DNA of 12,608 nt from Parachlamydiaceae bacterium. GTDB lineage: Bacteria > Chlamydiota > Chlamydiia > Chlamydiales > Parachlamydiaceae. The stretch lies in contig JACCVN010000455.1 of the NCBI GenBank assembly GCA_013698165.1, positions 1-12,608 of the forward strand. Reading direction: 5' to 3'. Shown here in pieces: positions 1 to 6,487 of the stretch (position 1 is its first letter; each line of letters begins with the position of its first letter). The notes beneath the pieces were generated by a model. It had not been told where the DNA came from. It ran no database searches and saw only the letters and a list, made by a program, of their open reading frames with translations. The translations under genes and the position numbers were made by a program.

Positions 1-99
1 TTTAGCTGCTGTTAGCTGAGTAATTTTTCCATCTATTACTTGAGCTAAGATCTTTATTCGTTCTAATTCCTTTCGTGACATTTCTAAAATTTCCTCCAT
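1..99 (-). CDS. Transposase, N-terminal fragment (ISNCY-like), cut by window edge
   Basis: Read on the minus strand, an ATG at 99-97 opens a frame of 33 codons that is still open at position 1. The peptide begins MEEILEMSRKELERIKILAQ and continues with VIDGKITQLTAAK. A Ser-Arg/Lys-Lys-Glu-Leu-x-Arg start followed by a 'V-I-D-G-K-I-T-x-x-x-A-A' helix is the typical helix-turn-helix N-terminus of ISNCY-type transposases, which bind the insertion sequence ends. The start is well supported: AGGAGG (complement of 108-113) lies 8 nt upstream. The rest of the protein, including any DDE catalytic residues, is outside the window, so whether it is intact cannot be told. The family name rests on recall of the N-terminal pattern; a different HTH transposase family is possible. 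Confidence 0.7.
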   Translation of the reverse strand, partial: MEEILEMSRKELERIKILAQVIDGKITQLTAAK

Positions 100-139
100 T
101 TTGACAACCTCCTAATTGAGATTGTCTTTGTCAGAAACC

Positions 140-183
140 GGAAATTTTTATCTTGGGAAAATATAGGAAATTTTTAAATTGGG
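140..183. repeat. Two 18-bp direct repeats upstream of the transposase
   Basis: GGAAATTTTTATCTTGGG at 140-157 and GGAAATTTTTAAATTGGG at 166-183 match at 15 of 18 positions and have a period of 26 bp. They sit between the transposase start and the presumed element tip. I infer that they are transposase binding sites (subterminal repeats). Confidence 0.6.
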
Positions 184-207
184 CGGACATCATAAATATT
201 GTTGATG

Positions 208-235
208 TTGTAAATAATATTTAAATTGCTATAAT
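208..235 (+). promoter_or_regulatory. Sigma70-like promoter of the Sel1-repeat gene
   Basis: TTGTAA (208-213) and a perfect TATAAT (230-235) are separated by 16 bp. The -10 box ends 29 bp before the ATG at 265. A GAGG ribosome binding site (255-258) precedes the start by 6 nt. The assignment is from consensus matching only. Confidence 0.55.
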
Positions 236-264
236 TAATTAAGGATAACTAACGCGAGGTTATT

Positions 265-1815
265 ATGAATAATATATTTATTGGCAAACATGGTAATGAT
301 GACTTTAAATCTCATAATATTAAAGCAAAACAAACATATATTCCCGAACCCACCGCAGGAAATGTAGCTCGTAAAAATCTTAAAATTGTCCCCTCATATA
401 AACGTAAAGCAGGTACAAGTGTAGAAAAAGTCTCTCGAGCAAAAATTCAAAGTCCCGGTGAAAATCGAAACATTTCTGTTAAAAACATAATAAAAATGAT
501 TATAGGGGCAAAAAAAAGTCAATCCATCAAAGTTAATACCCAGTTTAGTAAAATTCATGAAAAAAATGAGGGCTTAGAACAAATAATTAAACCAAAAGCC
601 TCAATGTCAAATAACCATAATCAACTGACATCAAATCTTTCAGGACTGAAAAATGAATTGAAAGAAGAACAGTTCAAAATATTCCAAAACCGTACTACGC
701 TGGATGAAATGAGAGGAATAACCAAAATAGTTGAAAAACTGGAGCATAAAATAAAAGAGTTGACTAAACAACTTATGCAAGTAACAGATGAAGGGATTCG
801 CTATTATGAAAGCGCAGATTTCCCTAAGGCAGTACAACAATTTCAATTAGCTGTAGATCATGGAGATTCCCGTGCTCATGCTATGTTAGGAAGGTGTTAT
901 TTTGAGGGTAAAGGGGTAGAGCAAGATTTGGATAAAGCAGTAATGCATTTTAGACGGGCTGCAAATGAAGGAGATCTTGATGGTCAAATGCTTTTAGGCG
1001 CCTGTTATTACGAAGGCAAAGGTGTCGATCAGGATTATAAGAAAGCTCTGGATTGTTTTAAATTGGCTGCAAAACAAGGTGATCCTGACGCCCTGTTTTT
1101 CATGGGCCAGTGCTACTATGAAGGCACTGGCATTAAACAAAATCTCGACATGGCCACGGAATATTTTCAAGTTTCAACAGATTATGAAAATATCAGGTTG
1201 GCACAACAAAAAGGATCGGACGGAGATAAAGAAAATTTAGGAAATGCTGAAACTGCTTTAGCTTTGGCCTATTTAACCGGAGAAGGAACAACCCAAAACA
1301 TCGATAAGGCTTACGAGCATCTTACTTTGGCAGCAAAAAAAGGGAATGAGACCGCCCAACTATACATTAATTTTTGTTTCAAAGATGGAATGGTAGACGA
1401 ATCTAAAATTATTGATGTAAAAAATGCTCGCCATCAGGCCTATGGTATTAAAGAAAAGAAAGTAAAGATTAAAGAACAGAAAACACCTTTTATGAAAGGA
1501 AAAATTCCCGTTGAACAAGCTCCTCAGAAATTAGAAAAAACTTCAAACCTAGAAGAACGTTTACAAATTGAAAATGAGCTTAAAAGAGAAGTATTTGTGA
1601 CTCTTTTAAACATCTTGGAAACCATTAACACCTCAGAAGACTTCGAACAAATGGTAGATGACTTGAATATGAATCCTGCACTAAAGCAGCTGATTGGTTT
1701 TGACACTCTCAGCTTGATCAATAACGGGTTAATAAGCGAAAATGCCCAGGACTTCAAAAATAATTTGCAAGATTTAAAACAGAACCTGTCTACGTTCATA
1801 AAAAATCACATTTAG
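265..1815 (+). CDS. Sel1-repeat (TPR-like) protein
   Basis: The 516-residue protein carries a central solenoid of Sel1 repeats. A leading half repeat lies at about 176-201 (GIRYYESADFPKAVQQFQLA). Three consecutive full repeats follow at about 204-238, 240-274 and 276-306, each with the hallmark A/G-x-x-x-x-G-x-C-Y-x-E-G-x-G-V/I-x-Q-D/N pattern. A fourth lies at about 329-363 (ALAYLTGEGTTQNIDKAYEH), after a 20-residue insertion. Such repeats form alpha/alpha superhelices that bind other proteins; in amoeba-associated bacteria they are often host-interaction factors. Residues 1-120 are basic and of low complexity, 125-170 look like a coiled coil, and 400-516 are helical and unassigned. No signal peptide is visible, so any secretion would have to be type III or similar, which is inference. 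Its end converges on transketolase with 8 bp between stops and no clear terminator. It lies directly beside an insertion sequence end. The repeat call is firm; the role is unknown. Confidence 0.85.
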   Translation: MNNIFIGKHGNDDFKSHNIKAKQTYIPEPTAGNVARKNLKIVPSYKRKAGTSVEKVSRAKIQSPGENRNISVKNIIKMIIGAKKSQSIKVNTQFSKIHEKNEGLEQIIKPKASMSNNHNQLTSNLSGLKNELKEEQFKIFQNRTTLDEMRGITKIVEKLEHKIKELTKQLMQVTDEGIRYYESADFPKAVQQFQLAVDHGDSRAHAMLGRCYFEGKGVEQDLDKAVMHFRRAANEGDLDGQMLLGACYYEGKGVDQDYKKALDCFKLAAKQGDPDALFFMGQCYYEGTGIKQNLDMATEYFQVSTDYENIRLAQQKGSDGDKENLGNAETALALAYLTGEGTTQNIDKAYEHLTLAAKKGNETAQLYINFCFKDGMVDESKIIDVKNARHQAYGIKEKKVKIKEQKTPFMKGKIPVEQAPQKLEKTSNLEERLQIENELKREVFVTLLNILETINTSEDFEQMVDDLNMNPALKQLIGFDTLSLINNGLISENAQDFKNNLQDLKQNLSTFIKNHI

Positions 1816-1823
1816 TATGTAGT

Positions 1824-3701
1824 TCAATCCTGTGATTCGGCTTTCCTAATTCTATTAAGGATTTTTTTGGTCGTATAACCAAAATAGTTTTGAAGATCTG
1901 TGATAGAGCCACCTTCTCCAAAATCTGAAAGGGCTATTGCTATTCCGTCAGAACCAATGTACTTATGCCAGCCCTGTTCGATACCGGCTTCTATGCTAAC
2001 CTTCAAATTGCCTTTCAGGACTGATTCCTTATACGCATCTGATTGCTTTTCAAACAGTTCCCATGAAGGCATTGAAACGACTCGCGTTGCAGGACCTAGT
2101 TCTTTAGCCACTTCAAGCGCTAATTGAACTTCTGATCCAGTTGCAAGGAGCAGATACTTTATGAACTCTGTTTCTTCATGCTTAATGGTATATGCTCCTT
2201 TTAAAGCATCTTCTAAAGAACAATTGTGATTTAACTCCGGAAGTGGTTGTCTAGACAATATAAGAGCTGTGGATCCTTCATATTGAAGAGTTGCAATCCA
2301 AGCCATTTTTACTTCGAAGGAATCCGCAGGCCTTATGACAAGCAAGCCAGGGATACCTCGTAAAGAGCTTAGCTGCTCTATAGGCTGGTGTGTTGGCCCG
2401 TCGTGCCCTAAAAATATAGAGTCATGTGTAAAATGATAGATGACTCTTAAACGCATAAGGCATGCCATCCGGATGGCGCTTCGCATATAATCAGAAAAAG
2501 CTAGAAATGTCCCAATCACTGGTAATACTAATCCTGTTTGTGACATCCCCGCAGCAATACAACCCATTGCAAATTCTCTTACGCCATATTTAATATTTCG
2601 TCCTACAAAGTCATCTCGGGAAATAAATCCATAGTTTTGTAAAAATGTTCCATCAGAAGAAGAAAGGTCTGCCGAACCAACAACCATCTCCGGTATGTAT
2701 TCAGACAATATATTTAAAATCTTATGTGATGCCCAACGGCTAGCGATCGGAGAAGAAAATGCAGTTGACATGATGATAGACTGAAATTTTTTGATAGTTG
2801 AACCGGATGTCTCTTCAGAGGACTTTTGGGATCTTTTACGCAAAAAAGTATAAATAGTCGGATCTACATGAAATGGCTCTAAAGATATCGAAAGAGCTTC
2901 TTTAGCTTTTTCCACTTCCTCTTTTCCAAGGGGACGGCCATGAGCTGCAGGAGTGCCTTCTTTTGTTGGGGAGCCGCGACCAATCTTGGTATTGGCAATA
3001 ATAATGACTGGTTTAGTCTGTTTTTCTCGCAGTGTTGAAAACACCTGATCAATTTGATCAAAGTTGTGCCCATCGATCTCGAAGGTTTCCCATCGTTGGG
3101 CATAAAAACGTGAACGGACATCCTCAGAATAACTTTCGTTAACATATCCATCTAAGGTAGTGCGATTGCTATCATAAATAACGATTAGATTATTAAGGTT
3201 AAGATGACCGGCTAATGAGCAAGATTCATAAGAAATTCCTTCCATTAAGCATCCATCCCCTGCCAGTACAATGACCTTGCATGTTAAGCCCTTAATCTTT
3301 AATGCAAGTGCCTGGCCTACAGCATACCCAACTCCCTGACCATCGACTCCAGTTGTCGCTTCAATCCCAACAGTTTTTATAACATCGGGATGACTCGGAG
3401 TCTTGGAACCGAATTGACGAAACTGCTTCAAATCATCAATCGTAATTGAATATCCAGCTAAGTGAAGGCATGTATACAGCCATAATGATCCATGACCAGC
3501 TGAAAGGATCAATCTGTCGCGATCTTTCCATTTTGGACTAGAGGAGTTATATTGCAGAAATACTGCAAAAAGATATGCCCCCAATTCAGCACACCCCATA
3601 GGCAGTCCTGGATGACCAGATCCCGCTTTTTCTACAGAATCCATGGTTAGAGAACGGATTGTATCTGCAATTTTTTTCAGCATTTTGTTAGAGCTACTCA
3701 T
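1824..3701 (-). CDS. tkt: Transketolase
   Basis: This is a thiamine diphosphate enzyme of the non-oxidative pentose phosphate pathway. It moves two-carbon ketol units between sugar phosphates in the cytoplasm. At 625 residues it is complete, slightly shorter than the usual 650-670. Family landmarks are in order: SGHPGLPMG with H30; LSAGHGSLWLY with H70; the ThDP/metal motif GDG (148-150) closed by N179; AAHGRPLG with H254; the pyrimidine-domain motif YGVREFAMG with the ThDP-activating E376; and THDSIFLGHDGPTHQ with H438, followed by the C-terminal domain. Two deviations from the common consensus are TTGVDGQG where TTGPLGQG is usual (116-123), and GHDGPTHQ where GEDGPTHQ is usual. The start at 3701 leaves the normal spacing to H30, although no good ribosome binding site precedes it; a start at M7 is possible. 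The gene is transcribed alone, convergent with the Sel1-repeat gene. Confidence 0.96.
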   Translation of the reverse strand: MSSSNKMLKKIADTIRSLTMDSVEKAGSGHPGLPMGCAELGAYLFAVFLQYNSSSPKWKDRDRLILSAGHGSLWLYTCLHLAGYSITIDDLKQFRQFGSKTPSHPDVIKTVGIEATTGVDGQGVGYAVGQALALKIKGLTCKVIVLAGDGCLMEGISYESCSLAGHLNLNNLIVIYDSNRTTLDGYVNESYSEDVRSRFYAQRWETFEIDGHNFDQIDQVFSTLREKQTKPVIIIANTKIGRGSPTKEGTPAAHGRPLGKEEVEKAKEALSISLEPFHVDPTIYTFLRKRSQKSSEETSGSTIKKFQSIIMSTAFSSPIASRWASHKILNILSEYIPEMVVGSADLSSSDGTFLQNYGFISRDDFVGRNIKYGVREFAMGCIAAGMSQTGLVLPVIGTFLAFSDYMRSAIRMACLMRLRVIYHFTHDSIFLGHDGPTHQPIEQLSSLRGIPGLLVIRPADSFEVKMAWIATLQYEGSTALILSRQPLPELNHNCSLEDALKGAYTIKHEETEFIKYLLLATGSEVQLALEVAKELGPATRVVSMPSWELFEKQSDAYKESVLKGNLKVSIEAGIEQGWHKYIGSDGIAIALSDFGEGGSITDLQNYFGYTTKKILNRIRKAESQD

Positions 3702-3867
3702 AAGTTCACTTTGGAGAATTTTATTGGAAACAGAATTTTACGCGATTATGCACAATAAGGATGAACGACGTTTTTAAAAAGATCGATTGAGATTACACTT
3801 GCAATAGGAGGAGTGTCCAAAATCCGATATTTTTTTACTATCAAAAAGTCTACCCAAGGAACACAAT
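3702..3867. other. Divergent intergenic region
   Basis: This 166-bp AT-rich stretch separates divergent tkt and the F-box-like gene and should hold promoters for both. I could not identify a convincing -35/-10 pair on either strand. AGGAGG at 3806-3811 is a perfect Shine-Dalgarno core with no usable start after it: a GTG follows only 1 nt later. The start at 3868 has its own AAGGA at 3855-3859. Confidence 0.5.
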
Positions 3868-4371
3868 ATGAATTCAACTAGTAAAGCTCCTTATGTGGGA
3901 TTTTTGAATGAAAATCCCGTATTCAAGGAGTATAAAGCAATGCTAAGGGGTGAAAAGCAAATGTGGGATTATGCAAACATGCCAAATTTGCGTAAAGAAA
4001 ATACTGAAGTTATAAAATCATGCTTTAAAGAAGCTAGAAAAGAGGTTGGAAAGGAAATATTTTTGCAAAACTTTAATTTCTTTTTAATCATTAAAAGAGA
4101 AAATTCAAACATAACAACCATTCCAACTGATGTTATATCCTACATATTCAAAATGAAACATACCTTGGACTTTAATTTTTACAATACTTCGGCTTTTTAT
4201 TTCACCGTTGCTGATAACAAATACTTATGCAGAATCCTTGACATGTTTGATCAAAAAATCGAAGAAGAAGAAAAAATAAAATTAAAGGTCATCGACGACA
4301 TAAACAAAGTGTTAAAGAATAAAAATATTTTAAGTAAAAATGAAGCGTTTTTGGTTATTTCTAATCGCTGA
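3868..4371 (+). CDS. Hypothetical protein with an F-box-like motif
   Basis: I do not recognise this 167-residue, lysine-rich protein as a named family. AAGGA lies 8 nt before the ATG, which supports the start. Residues 85-94 read IPTDVISYIF, matching the opening of the eukaryotic F-box (L/I-P-x-E/D-V/I-x-x-x-I-F). The following 40 residues contain a plausible but weak match to the rest of the motif. F-box proteins are known among amoeba-associated chlamydiae and legionellae, where they are thought to recruit host SKP1/cullin ubiquitin ligases. A charged helical stretch follows at about 127-160. No signal peptide or membrane segment is seen. The gene looks more AT-rich than the downstream cluster and stands alone, which fits acquired accessory DNA. 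The reading frame is likely real; the F-box idea is tentative. Confidence 0.6.
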   Translation: MNSTSKAPYVGFLNENPVFKEYKAMLRGEKQMWDYANMPNLRKENTEVIKSCFKEARKEVGKEIFLQNFNFFLIIKRENSNITTIPTDVISYIFKMKHTLDFNFYNTSAFYFTVADNKYLCRILDMFDQKIEEEEKIKLKVIDDINKVLKNKNILSKNEAFLVISNR

Positions 4372-4592
4372 AAGTTAAAAATTCTCAGTTACAGGCATAT
4401 GTTCAAATAAAGAGCAGTTCTGGAGCCGAATACGTAGCGCCTTGCGGGGATAACAATCAGGCTAAGGACTCATTCCAAATGTCCTGTTCTAAATCAATCG
4501 TAAATCCCTTAGGCATCCGAAGACCAATTGTATTGCAAATGAATTAAAGCTCTGTTACTAAGGAGGTAACCTTAGCATCGGAAGAACCCCCT
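4372..4592. other. Intergenic region upstream of the NfeD-FloA cluster
   Basis: This 221-bp gap holds no supported gene or RNA. It should contain the promoter of the downstream cluster, but no convincing consensus pair was found. A perfect anti-16S match, AAGGAGGT, sits at 4560-4567, 25 nt before the annotated ATG. Confidence 0.4.
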
Positions 4593-6482
4593 ATGGAAAT
4601 ACATGAAAACAGCTCCCCACTACTTCTCTCTAAATGGAAAGGGTATTCCAATATTGATGAAGTTGAACAATTTATTAAAACATTATCTGAGCACCCGGGA
4701 TTTTCTGACCAACTATGTTTTATAGCGCTTCCCACTCCTCTTCTTAGACAGCTTTCAAGGCGGTCGATGCCTGAAGGGATTGTCTTAGGAGCAAAGGCTA
4801 TGGACAGTGTCAATCCGGATACTTTTACTGAAGCCATTGCCATTCCTTTGCTCAAGAGAGCCGACGCGAAATTTGTCTTAGTAGGTGGCTCAGAGTGCCG
4901 ACAAATCCTTAATGAGGCCAATGAAAGCATCAATCTAAAAATCCGTAAACTTTTTGAAGCAGAAATTCAACCTGTACTATGCATTGGCGAAACATTAGAC
5001 GATAAAAAACATAACCTGGGCGTCAAAGTGCTTGCTGAACAGCTTCGCGAAGGGCTAAAAAGTTTAACAGCAATAGAACAAATCAAAGTCATCATCCTTT
5101 ATGAAGCCACCTCAATGCTGAAGGGTCCAAAAAAATACTCTTTAGCAGATTGTCAAATGGCTTATGATAACTGCCGAGATGCAATGCAGCAAGCATTGCC
5201 AGAAGAAATCCTTCCCCATATGCGGGTGATTTACACCTTTCCTGACGAGCCAATTGAATATGATGGCCTAATAAAGCAAAATCCCGGAGTGGGCTTTTAT
5301 ACCAAAGCTAGCGATCACTTTTTTCCATTATTAGACACTTTAGTAAAAACGGGTCATTCTCCAGTACCGAAACCATTTGCCCATGAGCCAAGACCACAAA
5401 GTGAAGGCTTCGATATCGAAAGCCAGCTTGATGAAGAGCAATTGTCAATAACACAGGAAGCAACAAGCTCATTGGCGGAAAAGGAAATCGAAGTTGAAAA
5501 AGAAAATGAAATAGAAGAAAACGAACAAGAAGATAAAGAAGCAGCTGATAAAGGACATTTTGAAACCTCTTTTGATGAGGAAAAAGAAGAAGAAGAAGAA
5601 GGAGAAGCTTTAGAAGAGGGGGTAGAAAAAAATAAGCTTTCCCGATCAGTCCCCTATAAACAAGACCTTACTGAACCTATTCTTAAAGAACCGTCAATGA
5701 CTGATTCGCTTGATTTTGAAAAAAATCTCGACGACACTGCCGAAGAAGAAGGGGTTTCAGAAGCCGAATTTTCCGAACCTGAAGAAAAGTTACCTGTTTC
5801 TGCTGAAAGTGATGTTATAGAAGAAAAAATGCCTGTTCCTACTGAGAGTGATGTTATAGAAGAAGAATTGCCACTACAAGCTCCACAAGCATCCGCTTCC
5901 ACAAAAGATACAGAAGTTCGCGTTACTGAAGACAGAAATTTTGCAACAAGAATTGCCGATCTGCAAGAAGATGGCGCCGCTCTGGAGGAGATGTATACGT
6001 CTATGAAAGAAAAGGCTAAGCGCATGAATGAACTTCGTGCGAATTATCCAATTTATCTTGATAAGGTTTCTAATGAGCTAAATCTTCTTGATCCTAATCT
6101 TCAGGGGCACATTTCCCAAGGAAGTTTGGAATTTTTTAAAGATCACCCAGAGCTATTCGAACAGGCCCAATCAACATTTGTCCATGTTCAGAATCTCAAT
6201 GAACTCATTATTGAAGCCGGGTCAATTCCGAGGGAAATTGACCGATTAAAATTAAAATCCAAAAACCTCAGAGAAAAACTGCAAAATGATTGGGATTTTT
6301 TAAATGCACATCGTCTAGAGATGAAAAAATTAGATCCCGACCACCATTTTCCATCCCAACCAAAACCTCTGAAAGTGCTACCTCCGGAAATTGATCTCAC
6401 TTTGCCTGCAACTCCAGGGCCCTCTCCGCTGTTGCAAAAGCGCATTGGAGTTGTTAAAAAAAGCAAAAAGGCTGACACCTGA
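4593..6482 (+). CDS. Degenerate triosephosphate isomerase-like protein with acidic and helical extension
   Basis: The first ~255 of 629 residues align by eye with triosephosphate isomerase along most of its length: the KW-K strand start, DTFTEAIAIPLLKRADAKFV, LVGGSECRQIL, PVLCIGETL and a YE near the loop-6 position. The active site is mostly gone. The GNWKMN motif is SKWKGY (only K16 survives). The electrophile His of GHSERR is Gly (G99 in VGGSECR). After the retained catalytic Glu (E171) loop 6 reads ATSMLKG instead of PVWAIG. The phosphate-binding YGGS is YTFP (214-217). It is therefore unlikely to isomerise triose phosphates; a binding or regulatory role is inference. Residues ~270-450 are extremely acidic (Glu runs near 327-345) and include a 13-residue tandem repeat at 397-422. 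Residues ~455-600 look like charged helices or coiled coil, ending in a basic tail. No in-frame upstream start exists; the stop is 5 bp before the NfeD protease gene, implying co-transcription. Confidence 0.75.
   Translation: MEIHENSSPLLLSKWKGYSNIDEVEQFIKTLSEHPGFSDQLCFIALPTPLLRQLSRRSMPEGIVLGAKAMDSVNPDTFTEAIAIPLLKRADAKFVLVGGSECRQILNEANESINLKIRKLFEAEIQPVLCIGETLDDKKHNLGVKVLAEQLREGLKSLTAIEQIKVIILYEATSMLKGPKKYSLADCQMAYDNCRDAMQQALPEEILPHMRVIYTFPDEPIEYDGLIKQNPGVGFYTKASDHFFPLLDTLVKTGHSPVPKPFAHEPRPQSEGFDIESQLDEEQLSITQEATSSLAEKEIEVEKENEIEENEQEDKEAADKGHFETSFDEEKEEEEEGEALEEGVEKNKLSRSVPYKQDLTEPILKEPSMTDSLDFEKNLDDTAEEEGVSEAEFSEPEEKLPVSAESDVIEEKMPVPTESDVIEEELPLQAPQASASTKDTEVRVTEDRNFATRIADLQEDGAALEEMYTSMKEKAKRMNELRANYPIYLDKVSNELNLLDPNLQGHISQGSLEFFKDHPELFEQAQSTFVHVQNLNELIIEAGSIPREIDRLKLKSKNLREKLQNDWDFLNAHRLEMKKLDPDHHFPSQPKPLKVLPPEIDLTLPATPGPSPLLQKRIGVVKKSKKADT
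5781..5873 (+). repeat. In-frame 39-bp tandem repeat in the acidic region
   Basis: Two full units (5781-5819 and 5820-5858) and the start of a third encode EEKLPVSAESDVI, EEKMPVPTESDVI and EEELP. The period is 39 bp, or 13 residues, so copy number changes would keep the frame. The repeat lies in the disordered acidic linker and may vary between strains. Confidence 0.8.
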
Positions 6483-6487
6483 ACACT

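Larger units (their letters stand above)
1..190 (-). mobile_element. End of an insertion sequence (partial)
   Basis: The transposase start, its ribosome binding site and the AT-rich sequence upstream up to about 190 look like one end of an insertion sequence. The end region holds two near-identical 18-bp direct repeats, a common arrangement for transposase binding sites. The exact outer boundary is not visible because the other end and any target duplication lie outside the window; I place it near the sequence gggcggacat (181-190) only because the repeats and GC-richer tip stop there. Confidence 0.45.

Noticed and set aside
3813..3881. GTG frame of 22 codons after AGGAGG, overlapping the start of the F-box-like gene, as a leader peptide.
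   Set aside because: Spacing from AGGAGG to GTG is only 1 nt and there is no attenuator structure.
4457..4516. Minus-strand 19-codon frame MPKGFTIDLEQDIWNESLA in the intergenic gap.
   Set aside because: It reads like protein and might be the tail of a decayed gene, but it is too short, has no ribosome binding site and has no recognisable family.
4544..4933. Minus-strand 129-codon frame across the TPI-like gene start.
   Set aside because: It is antisense to a clear coding region and its sequence has no recognisable family.
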